A DNA stretch of 64,000 nt, from NCBI RefSeq assembly GCF_013314535.1, contig NZ_JABUAE010000024.1, forward strand, positions 1 to 64,000. The letters are read 5' to 3'. The notes under the pieces are model-generated. The model saw nothing but the letters and a program-made list of their open reading frames with translations. It did not search any database and had not been told where the DNA came from. The stretch comes from Bacillus sp. Xin1 (GTDB lineage Bacteria; Bacillota; Bacilli; Bacillales; Bacillaceae_G). The position numbers and the translations under genes were made by a program. Positions within the stretch are counted from its first letter, which is position 1; every line of letters starts with the position of its first letter. Of this stretch, positions 1 to 7,847 are shown piece after piece.

Positions 1-180
1 AATTTAGGGGTGGCTTTTTTTATGTGTTGGGAAACAGGAGCTAGGAGGCTCTTGTTTTTTGTTGTTATTTGTCGGTTGGTCGATACCCTTTGTCGAATCG
101 CTGATATATTTGAATTTGCGCTGATATATGGTGAGAAGTGGTCGATATATTTGAAAAATCGCCGATAAAATTTCATTCAC
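1..180. repeat. Terminator tail followed by GATATA-type dispersed repeat
   Basis: No gene is visible in the first 409 bases. A weak hairpin (GAGC/GCTC) followed by a T run at about 35-60 looks like the terminator of a gene outside the window. From about 61 to 175 the sequence contains imperfect units of the type TCGCTGATATATTTGAA and GCGCTGATA. Closely related text recurs at 16835-16920 and 36172-36262, in each case right after a terminator T run. It is a dispersed intergenic repeat of unknown function. Confidence 0.55.
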
Positions 181-309
181 CATTTTATACGAACTACCCT
201 TGGCAGTTCACCATAGTTCTTCTTATAGTTTTATAACATTTCCCGTTTACCATGGCATGAGAAAGCCGCTCTAATTAAGGTTTGCTACCATATGTACAAT
301 TGGAATTTC

Positions 310-409
310 TTTTAGAAGTAGTTAAGGAAAAGTTAAGAAACCGACTTTATTATATGCATTGTATACGAAAGTGTACATGTTTTTGAAAAGATGAAGGAGG
401 AAATTTTCT
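310..409 (+). promoter_or_regulatory. Upstream region of the repeat protein with a TTAAG direct repeat
   Basis: The stretch around 318-340 contains GTTAAGGAAAAGTTAAG, two copies of GTTAAG 11 bp apart. This is the geometry expected for an OmpR/PhoB-family response regulator, but the regulator cannot be named from sequence. An AGGAGG-type ribosome binding site lies about 8 bases before the ATG at 410. Confidence 0.4.
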
Positions 410-1246
410 ATGAAGAAGAAAAAAACAGTTGGATATTTAGTAGCTGCCGGGGCTTTATCACTAGGAATCATAGGAGGAGCAAGTATCCCTGCGTTTGCGG
501 CAACTAACGATGCAAATACTACATCAGAGGCGGAACAAACGACAAAAGGAAATCAGAATCAAAAATTAGATGAAGCAACAAAACAAAAAGTACAAACGAT
601 TATGGAAAACGCCAAAAAGCAATTAGCCGAAATAGGTGTAACTCTTCCGGAAAAAGGGAAGCGAGAAGAGATGTTTGCGAATCTTGATGAAGCAACGAAA
701 GAGAAAGTAAAAGCGATTATGGAGCAGAAGAAATCCGGTACATTAACGCACGACCAAGTAAAAGAGAAATTAGCGGAATTAGGTGTGAACCTTCCGGAAA
801 AAGGGAAGCGTGGTGAAATGCTAGCAAACCTAGATGAAGCAACGAAAGAGAAAGTAAAAGCAATTATGGAGCAGAAGAAATCCGGTACATTAACACATAA
901 GCAAGTAAAAGAGAAATTGACGGAATTAGGTGTAAATCTTCCTGAAAAAGGGAAGCGAGGAGAAATGTTTGCGAACCTTGATGATGCTACAAAAGAAAAA
1001 GCAAAAGCGATTATGGAGCAAAGAAAAGCAGGAACATTAACGCATGAACAAGCAAAAGAGAAATTGTCAGAACTAGGAGTGAACCTTCTTGAAAAAGAGA
1101 AACACGAGGAAATATTCGCTAATCTTGATGATGCAACGAAAGAAAAAGCGAAGGTTATTATGGACAAAGCAAAAGCACAATTGACTGAGTTAGGTGTTGA
1201 TTTTCCAAGTAAGGATCGTAAATTTTTAATGGAAAAAGGCGAATAG
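410..1246 (+). CDS. Secreted repeat protein, DUF2680/YckD-like
   Basis: This 278-residue protein has a classic Sec signal peptide (KKKK, then a hydrophobic core to about residue 30, AFA cleavage). The mature part is built from five imperfect units starting near residues 53, 92, 141, 190 and 239. The three inner units are 49 residues long and carry the cores LDxATKEK and ELGVNLPEKGKR; the first and last are shorter. The pattern resembles the short DUF2680/YckD family of secreted Bacillus proteins, but that link is from memory. Each unit is highly charged and probably helical, and no cysteine is visible. Function is unknown; a cell-wall or extracellular role is an inference. The near-identical DNA of units 2 and 3 suggests recent tandem duplication. 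Confidence 0.8.
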   Translation: MKKKKTVGYLVAAGALSLGIIGGASIPAFAATNDANTTSEAEQTTKGNQNQKLDEATKQKVQTIMENAKKQLAEIGVTLPEKGKREEMFANLDEATKEKVKAIMEQKKSGTLTHDQVKEKLAELGVNLPEKGKRGEMLANLDEATKEKVKAIMEQKKSGTLTHKQVKEKLTELGVNLPEKGKRGEMFANLDDATKEKAKAIMEQRKAGTLTHEQAKEKLSELGVNLLEKEKHEEIFANLDDATKEKAKVIMDKAKAQLTELGVDFPSKDRKFLMEKGE

Positions 1247-1334
1247 CGAATTGAAATATAGAAAAAATGCAAACGATTGATAGAAGTCTCTTTCGTGTGG
1301 GCAACCGAAAGAAACACTAAAAATCTTATTTTAA

Positions 1335-1371
1335 GGATAGATTTCTCTCTTAAAGAAATCTGTCCTTTTTT
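1335..1371 (+). terminator. Rho-independent terminator of the repeat protein
   Basis: A 12-bp arm GGATAGATTTCT pairs with AGAAATCTGTCC (one G-T pair) and is followed by TTTTTT. Confidence 0.8.
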
Positions 1372-1450
1372 ATCGGAAATTAGAGAAATATATGAGGTTC
1401 TGTTATAATATAAGAGGAAATATTTTTTGTATGTTATATAAAAAAACATA

Positions 1451-1478
1451 TTGATTATTTCTAAAAATTCAATATAAT
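1451..1478 (+). promoter_or_regulatory. Promoter of the T-box leader
   Basis: TTGATT at 1451-1456 and TATAAT at 1473-1478 are separated by 16 bp, directly upstream of the T-box leader. Confidence 0.55.
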
Positions 1479-1504
1479 GAACAATAACTACCAAATTCGA
1501 CATC

Positions 1505-1761
1505 AAGAAGTGATGATGAGGACACGATCAATTTTTTACGATTCTCAGAGAGGGAAGCCTTTGGCTGTGAGCTTCCTAATACGAAGAAATGGATTACCAC
1601 CTCTGAACTGCAGCAGTGAATGAACATCTAGTAATTGCTTGCCGGCAAAAACCGTTATCTAGACTTGAGAAATTGGTGAAGTGTGTTTTATTTTATCAAT
1701 TAAACAAGGGTGGAACCACGAATATAACACTCGTCCCTTTTTTAGGGAGGAGTGTTTTTTT
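1505..1761 (+). ncRNA. T-box leader (tRNA-sensing riboswitch)
   Basis: The signature T-box sequence AAGGGTGGAACCACG lies at 1706-1720 and is followed by a strong terminator (AACACTCGTCCCT/AGGGAGGAGTGTT, then T7, ending at 1761). Stem I material (GATGAGGA, AGAGAG, CTGTGAGC) precedes it. Known T-box logic is that uncharged tRNA pairs with the leader and prevents termination. In the 3' side of the specifier loop (GGATTACCACCTC), ACC at 1596-1598 followed by A is my best reading, implying tRNA-Thr. ATT one step upstream cannot be excluded without folding. The downstream gene is an amino acid permease, so the leader should couple uptake to starvation for one amino acid. Confidence 0.92.
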
Positions 1762-1806
1762 ATTTCATTTTTGCATCACACTAGAATTGGAAGGAGGAAA
1801 TGCGGT

Positions 1807-3120
1807 ATGCATCATGATGAGAAAAACAAAATTGGTTTAACTGTAGCGCTATCTATCGTTGTAGGGACTATTATTGGATCTGGTGTGTTTATGAAGCCAG
1901 GGAGCGTACTAGATTACTCAGGGAGTTCTAATATGGCAATTCTCGCTTGGGTAATTGGTGGATTGTTAACATTAGCTAGTGGTTTAACGGTAGCTGAAAT
2001 TGGGGCGCAAATTCCGAAAAATGGTGGATTGTATACGTATTTAGAGGAAATTTACGGGAGCTTTTGGGGATATTTATCCGGCTGGATGCAAACAATTGTA
2101 TATGGTCCAGCTATTATTGGGACATTAGGTTTGTATTTTAGTTCTTTAGTGGTTAACTTTTTCTATTTAGATAAATCATGGAATTTACCGATAGCAATTG
2201 GAACAGTTGTATTTCTTGGTGTTGTAAATAGTATTGGAACAAAATATGGGGGGATTGTCCAAACCGTTACAACAGTTGGAAAGATGATTCCGATCGTATT
2301 GATTGTTGTGTTAGGTTTTTGGAAAGGGAATAGTGATATCTTTAATGTAGTTGTACCAATATCAGAAAATCAAAGTATTGGGATGGCGATTTTAGCAACG
2401 CTATTTGCGTATGATGGCTGGATTTTACTTGCCTCTATCGGTGGTGAAATGAAAAATCCAACTAAGTTATTACCGAAGGCAATGACGGTAGGAATTTTAA
2501 TTGTAACAGCTGCTTACGTATTAATTAATTTGGCATTATTAAACGTGTTACCAGCAACGAAGATTGTAGATCTTGGGGAAAATGCGACAGCGACAGCGGC
2601 AGGTATGCTTCTTGGAGAATATGGCGGAAAAATCATTAGTATCGGTATTATTATTTCTATTTTCGGTTGCTTAAACGGAAAGATTTTAACATTCCCGCGT
2701 ATTCCAATGTCAATGGCAGAACGCGGACAACTTCCATTTTCTAAGTTTATTGCAAAAGCTCATGAGAAATTTAAAACACCTGCAAATGCAATTACTTTTG
2801 AAATTATATTAGGAATTATTTTAATGATTATTAGTGATCCGAATAAGCTATCTGAGATTTCCGTATTTATCATTTATATTTTCTATGTAATGACATTTAT
2901 CGGTGTCTTCATTTTACGAAAACGCAATAAAGGGAAAGAACGTGCATACAGCGTACCGTTATTCCCAATCGTACCAATTTTAGCGATTTTAGGGTCATTA
3001 TTCGTAATTGGAAGTGCGATTATTAATGATCCAGTAAGCTGTTTCTTATCAATTGGCATGGTGTTTACAGGACTACCAATTTACTGGTATTTAAATAGGA
3101 AAAAAGAAACTCAAGTGTAA
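1807..3120 (+). CDS. Amino acid permease, APC superfamily (SteT/LAT-like)
   Basis: This is a 437-residue integral membrane transporter with about 12 hydrophobic segments. It begins with the APC-type helix 1 motif GTIIGSGVF, where substrate backbone binding occurs in the family. Overall it resembles the SteT Ser/Thr exchanger and related LAT carriers. The open frame extends upstream into the T-box leader, but ATG 1807 is chosen because AGGAGG at 1792-1797 lies 9 bases before it and the protein then starts just before helix 1. The T-box in front implies induction by lack of a charged tRNA. If the specifier is ACC, threonine would be the substrate; this is inference. A strong terminator follows, so it is monocistronic. 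Confidence 0.85.
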   Translation: MHHDEKNKIGLTVALSIVVGTIIGSGVFMKPGSVLDYSGSSNMAILAWVIGGLLTLASGLTVAEIGAQIPKNGGLYTYLEEIYGSFWGYLSGWMQTIVYGPAIIGTLGLYFSSLVVNFFYLDKSWNLPIAIGTVVFLGVVNSIGTKYGGIVQTVTTVGKMIPIVLIVVLGFWKGNSDIFNVVVPISENQSIGMAILATLFAYDGWILLASIGGEMKNPTKLLPKAMTVGILIVTAAYVLINLALLNVLPATKIVDLGENATATAAGMLLGEYGGKIISIGIIISIFGCLNGKILTFPRIPMSMAERGQLPFSKFIAKAHEKFKTPANAITFEIILGIILMIISDPNKLSEISVFIIYIFYVMTFIGVFILRKRNKGKERAYSVPLFPIVPILAILGSLFVIGSAIINDPVSCFLSIGMVFTGLPIYWYLNRKKETQV

Positions 3121-3140
3121 AGAATGAGGATGATATAGAT

Positions 3141-3172
3141 AAAAAACGCATGGAGCATTCATGCGTTTTTTT
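3141..3172 (+). terminator. Terminator of the permease
   Basis: AAAAAACGCATG pairs with CATGCGTTTTTT around a 7-nt loop. Confidence 0.85.
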
Positions 3173-3233
3173 ATTATTTTTATTCTGTTATTCATGAGAG
3201 GTAAGAGTTTCATCGTCTTGAAAATATTTGGTT

Positions 3234-3634
3234 TTAGTCAAAATCATTTTCTTCTTCGATTTTTAAGATTTTTCCTGTTTTTGCGAGTATTTCTACCTCG
3301 AATAATCTGTTTTGTGGTGTCAAAATGAATATTTCATAAAGTGAAACTTTAATCAGTGGGGGGTTTCTTCATCCCCCACTGATTATTAGTTGAACGAATC
3401 GGGCTTTTACGGGCAGTTTATCTCCCACCTACCTTCTTTGCTTTCGCTGAATTTTGAGGTGGGAGTATTACTGCCCGTTAATGCGGGATAAACTAAGACC
3501 CCATGTTCTAAATCCATGTCTACATGTAGAATTTGCCCAGGTATTTGTTTTAGGGCGATTTCTTTTGCTTGTTGTAGAGTGATTCTTTGTCTAAACATAG
3601 GTGCTGGGTTACCATGATAGGCATTTCTATACAT
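3234..3634 (-). pseudogene. PepSY-domain protein gene interrupted by bcr1
   Basis: The intact 5' part (3634 down to 3488) encodes a small PepSY-like domain (LQQAKEIALKQIPG, then HVDMDLEHGVLVY). The frame then runs into a bcr1 repeat and stops at 3407 after about 27 repeat-derived residues. Removing 3336-3487 (152 bases, the repeat plus one TTTAT) rejoins GTT TAT to GAA ATA and restores a natural continuation (EIFILTPQNRLFEVE, then LAKTGKILKIEEEN) ending at TAA 3234-3236. The ancestral protein would be about 82 residues with a complete PepSY fold. The truncated 75-residue product could still be made; whether it has a role is unknown. PepSY domains are commonly thought to modulate peptidases or bind ligands at the envelope. 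Confidence 0.85.
3336..3492 (-). repeat. bcr1 repeat, complete copy, inside the PepSY gene
   Basis: 157 bases including both TTTAT ends (3336-3340 and 3488-3492 read on the minus strand). It matches the other full copies at 18726, 41912 and 55452: CCCGCATTAACGGGCAGTAA at one end and CCCCCACTGATTAAAGTTTC near the other, with internal inverted repeats (cccacct/aggtggg, cagtggggg/cccccactg). The flanking TTTAT behaves as a 5-bp target duplication. Confidence 0.9.
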
Positions 3635-3801
3635 TGAAAAACCCCCCTCATTTAATCATGTTATTTATCCATATGTATTAGACAAGGCAGTGGTGCAAAT
3701 AGATAAATTCCATTTCATCTTTCCTTATTTTTGTTCTTCATTTTAGTTGTAAAAAATTTCTAAATGCATATAGGAGAATTTACACTTGATTGCTTTTGTT
3801 A

Positions 3802-3831
3802 TTTTGGTTACTATTGTTGTAGTAACCAAAA
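3802..3831. promoter_or_regulatory. Perfect palindromic operator before the PbuE-like gene
   Basis: TTTTGGTTACTA (3802-3813) and TAGTAACCAAAA (3820-3831) are perfect 12-bp inverted arms around TTGTTG. A plausible -35 (TTGATT, about 3787) places the -10 inside the left arm, so the site would repress. The GTTACTA/TAGTAAC core resembles sites of HxlR-type repressors such as YodB, but no such regulator is adjacent. Confidence 0.65.
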
Positions 3832-3847
3832 GTGAACGAGAGAAAGT

Positions 3848-5032
3848 GTGGGGAAAAACTTGAATTTTCGTGTATATATTTTAGCCATTGCGGCATTCGT
3901 AGTCGGGACGGTTGAGTTAATTATTGGAGGAACGCTCGATTTAGTAGCGAATGATTTAGGTGTATCTATTAGTGCGGCAGGTCAACTTATTACAATATTC
4001 TCGGTGGTATTTGCTCTATCGGGACCTATTTTATTAGCGGTGACAGGGAAAATTGAGCGAAAAACATTATATATCGGGGCATTATCTATTTTCTTAATGG
4101 GTAATATCATTTCAGCATTTAGTGTGAATTACGGAATGTTAATGTTCTCAAGGGTTATTTGTGCGGCAAGTGGATCACTTATTATCGCGTTATCTGTAAC
4201 ATTAGCATCTAGTGTAGTAGAACCGCATTTCCGTGCACGTGCAATCGGAATTATTTTTATGGGGATTAGCGGGTCGCTTGTACTTGGTGTACCATTAGGT
4301 CTTGTACTTGGGAATGCATACGGATGGCGTGCGCCGTTTGTTTTAATTTCGGTATTAACGGTTATAGCAATTGCTAGTATCTCTTTATTTTTAACAAAGG
4401 TTCCACCGGTAGCTGTATTGTCTGTAAGAGAACAAATTGCTACTTTGAAAGATAAAAAAATCGTGAGTGCACAGTTAACATCGTTCTTATTTTTAACAGG
4501 GCATTTAACACTGTATGCATATTTAACACCGTTTCTAAAAGATGTGATGCATGTGGAAGCAAACTGGATTAGCGTGTTTTACTTTATTTTTGGTATTGCA
4601 GCAGTAATCGGCGGCGGATTTGGTGGTTGGCTTGCAGATAAATGGGGATCGAAGAAAAGTATTATCTCTATTATTATCGTCTTTGCATGTGCCATCTTTA
4701 TCTTGCCGATGATGACATTCTCATTCCCGTTATTTATCATCATGATGGGACTTTGGAGCATGTTAAGCTGGGCGATTTCACCAGCTCAGCAAAACTATTT
4801 AATTGAAATTGCACCGGAATCAGCGGGTATTCAACAAAGTTTAAATAACTCAGCGCTTCATTTAGGTATCGCACTTGGCTCAACAGTGGGCGGAGCTGTT
4901 ATTGAACAATCGTCTGTTATATATAATGCTTGGGTAGGCGGCGGTTTTGTGATTTTAGCATTACTTTGTGCAATTTTCTCAATTACGAGAGGACAATCTA
5001 CTCATGTGGCAAAGAAAGAATCTATCGTTTGA
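3848..5032 (+). CDS. MFS efflux transporter, PbuE/YdhL-like
   Basis: A 394-residue DHA1-type major facilitator with 12 predicted membrane helices. From memory it is strikingly similar in layout to B. subtilis PbuE, the purine base and nucleoside exporter: VELIIGG in helix 1, RARAIGIIFMG in the middle and QQNYLIEIAPES near helix 10. The substrate here is not proven. The start is uncertain: GTG 3848 has only a weak GAGA upstream, and a TTG at 3860 follows a GGGG. No purine riboswitch is present; control is likely through the palindrome at 3802-3831. The terminator overlaps the last codons. Confidence 0.8.
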   Translation: MGKNLNFRVYILAIAAFVVGTVELIIGGTLDLVANDLGVSISAAGQLITIFSVVFALSGPILLAVTGKIERKTLYIGALSIFLMGNIISAFSVNYGMLMFSRVICAASGSLIIALSVTLASSVVEPHFRARAIGIIFMGISGSLVLGVPLGLVLGNAYGWRAPFVLISVLTVIAIASISLFLTKVPPVAVLSVREQIATLKDKKIVSAQLTSFLFLTGHLTLYAYLTPFLKDVMHVEANWISVFYFIFGIAAVIGGGFGGWLADKWGSKKSIISIIIVFACAIFILPMMTFSFPLFIIMMGLWSMLSWAISPAQQNYLIEIAPESAGIQQSLNNSALHLGIALGSTVGGAVIEQSSVIYNAWVGGGFVILALLCAIFSITRGQSTHVAKKESIV

Positions 5033-5046
5033 TAGGTTCTTTTTTT
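5015..5046 (+). terminator. Terminator overlapping the transporter stop codon
   Basis: AGAATCTATC pairs with GATAGGTTCT, then T6. The left arm is made of the last coding codons and the stop TGA (5030-5032) is in the loop. Confidence 0.75.
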
Positions 5047-5106
5047 GTTGGGATTATGTAAAATATTGTTAATTAATAGAAAGTTCACTAAAAAGGAGTG
5101 ATAGAT

Positions 5107-5283
5107 ATGATGAATACAATGGTATCTAGTATAGGAACTTTTTTGACGTTAATCCCTATTCTTTTAATTGTATTCGTTTTTCGATGGATTCGGCTTATGT
5201 ATATCAATTCTGAAGAGCAATTAAAACAAAATGAAAAGATCATCAGATTGCTGGAGGAGATAAAGCAGCAAAACGAAAAATAG
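5107..5283 (+). CDS. Small single-pass membrane protein, unknown
   Basis: A 58-residue protein with one hydrophobic segment (residues about 9-28, FLTLIPILLIVFVF) and then a charged, probably coiled-coil tail (EEQLKQNEKIIRLLEEIKQQ). ATG 5107 is preferred over the upstream GTG 5098 because AAGGAG ends 9 bases before 5107 and would touch 5098. It lies between the efflux pump and the convergent TrmB-type regulator. I do not recognise the family. Confidence 0.6.
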   Translation: MMNTMVSSIGTFLTLIPILLIVFVFRWIRLMYINSEEQLKQNEKIIRLLEEIKQQNEK

Positions 5284-5309
5284 CAAAGGACAGCTCCTTT
5301 GCTATTTTT
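5281..5309. terminator. Bidirectional terminator
   Basis: TAGCAAAGGA and TCCTTTGCTA form a stem flanked by A and T runs, between convergent genes. Its right end overlaps the stop of the TrmB-type gene. Confidence 0.75.
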
Positions 5310-6066
5310 AATATCTCAACTTCATTAAAATGCTTCGTATCTCTTCATCATTCATAAAAAGATCGTTATGCTTCTGTGTAATTTTTGCAAGAGCAACATC
5401 ATGATAGAAGAACTCTGTAAAGAACTTCACGAATGGCTGGGACATTGTTTTCATTGCTTGCCATGATTCTTGCTCTACCCCAGCAAATAAAATTTCACGA
5501 TCATCAATAATAAGAAGTAAGTAGCGTTCTAGTGCGTTAGGTTCTTCCGTTGGGATAAGAAAATGAACGTTTTCAAGTTTTGTTTCTACATTACCGACTA
5601 CAAGTGCCTCAATATCAACGCCTTGTGTTGTTTTTGTTTCAAGTAAAGGAAGATACTCCAAAAATGTATCATTCCAAGCGGAAATACGGATAGAGTGTTT
5701 CGCTTCTTCTACTAATTGTTTACTTTGTATTTGAATAGAAGATTGCATTTTTAAACTCCAAACGCGGTCATCTGTGAAGGATCTTTTTGAAATGTTTGTT
5801 TGAAGTTCTTTAATATTTGATTGAAACTCTGTCGTTAATTTTTGAATAGCAAGGTCTAGTGGCAGGGCGGTATATAACTTTTTCTTTTCTGAGACGGAAT
5901 CCATGACCATTCCTTTATCGATGAGGCGCGCTAATACCTCATATATTTTTGCCTTTGGAACACCTGAATGTTTTACAATGGTTGTTGCATCTAGTGGCTC
6001 AACGCTTGAGACTACGACTTCATATGCCTGGCTTTCATATTGTGAGAAACCGAATTTTTGTAACAT
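5308..6066 (-). CDS. TrmB-family transcriptional regulator
   Basis: 252 residues. The N-terminal 70 or so residues form the TrmB winged helix (LQKFGFSQYESQAYEVV, GVPKAKIYEVLARLIDKGMV), followed by a coiled linker (residues about 85-105) and a C-terminal sensor domain (RISAWNDTFLEYLPLLE, LLIIDDREILFAGVE) typical of bacterial TrmB proteins. The family often controls sugar or efflux genes in response to ligands. It is convergent with the small membrane protein and near the PbuE-like pump, but no shared operator was found. It is transcribed alone. Confidence 0.85.
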   Translation of the reverse strand: MLQKFGFSQYESQAYEVVVSSVEPLDATTIVKHSGVPKAKIYEVLARLIDKGMVMDSVSEKKKLYTALPLDLAIQKLTTEFQSNIKELQTNISKRSFTDDRVWSLKMQSSIQIQSKQLVEEAKHSIRISAWNDTFLEYLPLLETKTTQGVDIEALVVGNVETKLENVHFLIPTEEPNALERYLLLIIDDREILFAGVEQESWQAMKTMSQPFVKFFTEFFYHDVALAKITQKHNDLFMNDEEIRSILMKLRY

Positions 6067-6156
6067 AATGCCTCCCGAACAAGATAGATTCTATATCTAT
6101 ACTAAGAATAAAGAAGTATATGCATTTACACAAGTGCTTCACTTTTTAACCAGGAA

Positions 6157-6196
6157 AAAGAAAGAATAGAGCCCGAATGGACCCTATTCTTTCTTG
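6157..6196 (-). terminator. Terminator of the lipoprotein gene
   Basis: AAGAAAGAATAG and CTATTCTTTCTT are inverted repeats. On the minus strand the stem is followed by TTTTTCC. Confidence 0.7.
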
Positions 6197-6201
6197 TCTA
6201 T

Positions 6202-6831
6202 TTAATTATGAAGTGCCTTGAACATAAGTGCACCATTGTTTTCAGTAACAGTTAATGTACCGTTAATTGCTTGAGTTGAGAACTGCTTTGTTTGAAAGTA
6301 ATCTTTTGAACCGAGTTTTTCTAATATGGTATTTAAATCTTGCTCGCTTAGAGATGAATCAATAGAGTGAATAACAGTCTTTATTGTAGAATAAAAGGCA
6401 TCGATTTCTTCTTTAGATGTACCGGACCCAGCGATAGCAACAGCCGCAATACCACCAGTTGCTTTATAAATGGAAACGCCTAATCCAAATCTGGTATTAA
6501 ATATTCCGTTATATGTTGCGATTTGTGCTGTTTCCGTAAAGAGTTTAACGTTGCTAATGCTAATGCCATTTGAACTGCCAACTGAGTTAATTGCATTTAC
6601 TAGCTTTTGCATAATTTGTGCTGTATCTACTGAAGCTGGTGGTGGAGTTGGATTAGGTGGTGGAGTTGGGGTAGGTTGTGGGGTTGGACTAGGCGTTGGG
6701 GTTGGTTTAGGTGCTGGTTCTGGCTTCGGTTCAGGTTTTTCCACTGGTTTTGGATCCTTCTGCCATATGTCGCACGCTGTCGTTCCAAATAGAAGAGGAA
6801 TAGCTAATAAAGTAAGAAACAACTTTTTCAT
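6202..6831 (-). CDS. Proline-rich lipoprotein, unknown C-terminal domain
   Basis: 209 residues when started at ATG 6831, which follows AGGAAGTGG at a good distance and gives a clean lipoprotein signal (KKLFLTLLAIPLLFGTTAC, Cys 20). An upstream in-frame ATG would add 31 residues ahead of the signal and is unlikely. After the lipobox comes a linker of about 40 residues made of KPEPKPEP and PTPTPSPTP repeats, usual for spanning the cell wall. The globular region (residues about 70-209) is not one I recognise. The gene is divergent from the thiamine-binding protein gene. Confidence 0.75.
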   Translation of the reverse strand: MKKLFLTLLAIPLLFGTTACDIWQKDPKPVEKPEPKPEPAPKPTPTPSPTPQPTPTPPPNPTPPPASVDTAQIMQKLVNAINSVGSSNGISISNVKLFTETAQIATYNGIFNTRFGLGVSIYKATGGIAAVAIAGSGTSKEEIDAFYSTIKTVIHSIDSSLSEQDLNTILEKLGSKDYFQTKQFSTQAINGTLTVTENNGALMFKALHN

Positions 6832-7019
6832 GTGTCCACTTCCTTTCAAAGGGATAAGGTGATTAAAAAAGGGTAACATCAATATATGCACAACAGATGG
6901 AGAAGGATTACTGCGAATAAGCATATTATGAAAAATAAATTAAAAGTATAGTTATGGTTAGTAAAGTCGGAGAGAGTTTTGTACAATAGAAATGAAGCAA
7001 ATATAGGAGGGAAACGATC

Positions 7020-7322
7020 ATGGCAATTGTTGATGTATCGATTATTCCAGTTGGAACAGGTAATACAAGCGTAAGTGAATACGTAGCAGAAGTACAAAAA
7101 GTGTTAGAGAAAAATGCGGATCGCGTGAAGTATCAATTAACACCGATGAATACAGTAATTGAAGGAGAGCTTCCTGTATTACTCGAGGTGATTCAACAAA
7201 TGCATGAGGTACCATATACAAAAGGTGCAAAGCGTGTAGCGACAACAATTCGTATTGATGACCGTCGTGATAAAGAAAGTACGATGGAGAAAAAATTAAA
7301 TTCTGTTCGTTCGAAATTATAA
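7020..7322 (+). CDS. Thiamine-binding protein, MTH1187/YqgV (UPF0045) family
   Basis: 100 residues with the MTH1187/YqgV layout: MAIVDVSIIPVGTG at the N-terminus, a central region (YQLTPMNTVIEGE) and the conserved TTIRIDDRRDK near the end. Members form small ferredoxin-like multimers, and several bind thiamine or hydroxymethylpyrimidine. AGGAGGGAAACG precedes the ATG. A terminator follows at 7326-7352. Confidence 0.85.
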   Translation: MAIVDVSIIPVGTGNTSVSEYVAEVQKVLEKNADRVKYQLTPMNTVIEGELPVLLEVIQQMHEVPYTKGAKRVATTIRIDDRRDKESTMEKKLNSVRSKL

Positions 7323-7325
7323 GAG

Positions 7326-7352
7326 AAAAGCAGCGGATTTCGCTGCTTTTTT
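7326..7352 (+). terminator. Terminator
   Basis: AAAAGCAGCG pairs with CGCTGCTTTT, then TT. Confidence 0.85.
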
Positions 7353-7437
7353 GTATGGATAAATTAGGCAAGACAGTGGTGGCCGTGATACACTTTTTTA
7401 TTATGGATGGTGAAGGTGCAGGAAGGAGGCAGAAGAG

Positions 7438-7683
7438 ATGAACAACAAATTTAATGAGCAGTTTGATGGCTTACTTGAAAAGTATACGGAATTATTGCTA
7501 GGAGAAAGCAGTCAAGAACGAAAAGAACAGGTGCAAAAGTGGGCGCTGTACTCTTACATTGCCAAGACGATGCCAGCTTTAGTTAAGCATTGGAATGAGA
7601 CGTATCCAGATGGAAAAGAAGAAATGGTGAACTTAATTGCGGATATTAAAAGACTAAATGAAGAACATCGAAAAGATAAATAA
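7438..7683 (+). CDS. YusU-like protein (DUF2573)
   Basis: 81 residues, helical and acidic, with the conserved core GLLEKYTELLLGESSQERKE and KTMPALVKHWNETYPDG. I recognise this as the DUF2573/YusU family of small cytoplasmic Bacillus proteins. Function is unknown. The ribosome binding site GGAAGGAGG lies upstream, and a terminator at 7722-7757 makes it a single-gene unit. Confidence 0.75.
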   Translation: MNNKFNEQFDGLLEKYTELLLGESSQERKEQVQKWALYSYIAKTMPALVKHWNETYPDGKEEMVNLIADIKRLNEEHRKDK

Positions 7684-7721
7684 GAGCTGATAACTTGGAA
7701 AAGTATGTGAATGGCTACTAA

Positions 7722-7757
7722 AAAAAGCTTGAGGGTGAATAGACCTCAAGCTTTTAA
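7722..7757 (+). terminator. Terminator
   Basis: AAAGCTTGAGG pairs with CCTCAAGCTTTT and is followed by an AT-rich tail. Confidence 0.75.
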
Positions 7758-7815
7758 TTTATTCGGCTGCCCGTAAAGGTCCGATTGGTGAGGGCTGATT
7801 AAAGTTTCACTTTAT
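7758..7815 (+). repeat. Internally deleted bcr1 copy
   Basis: TTTAT at both ends (7758-7762, 7811-7815) encloses only TGCCCGTAAAGGTCCGATTGG and GGGCTGATTAAAGTTTCAC, which are the right-hand parts of bcr1. About 100 bases of the element are missing. Confidence 0.75.
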
Positions 7816-7847
7816 CCAACAAAATAACTATCTATAAAGGAATTGCT

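Noticed and set aside
559-1506. Long minus-strand open frame opposite the repeat protein
   Set aside because: It mirrors the repeats of the plus-strand gene, has no ribosome site, and its N-terminal part lies in the terminator and promoter region.
6470-6862. Plus-strand glycine-rich open frame opposite the lipoprotein
   Set aside because: Its glycine/valine repeats are the antisense of the proline-rich linker; no ribosome site.
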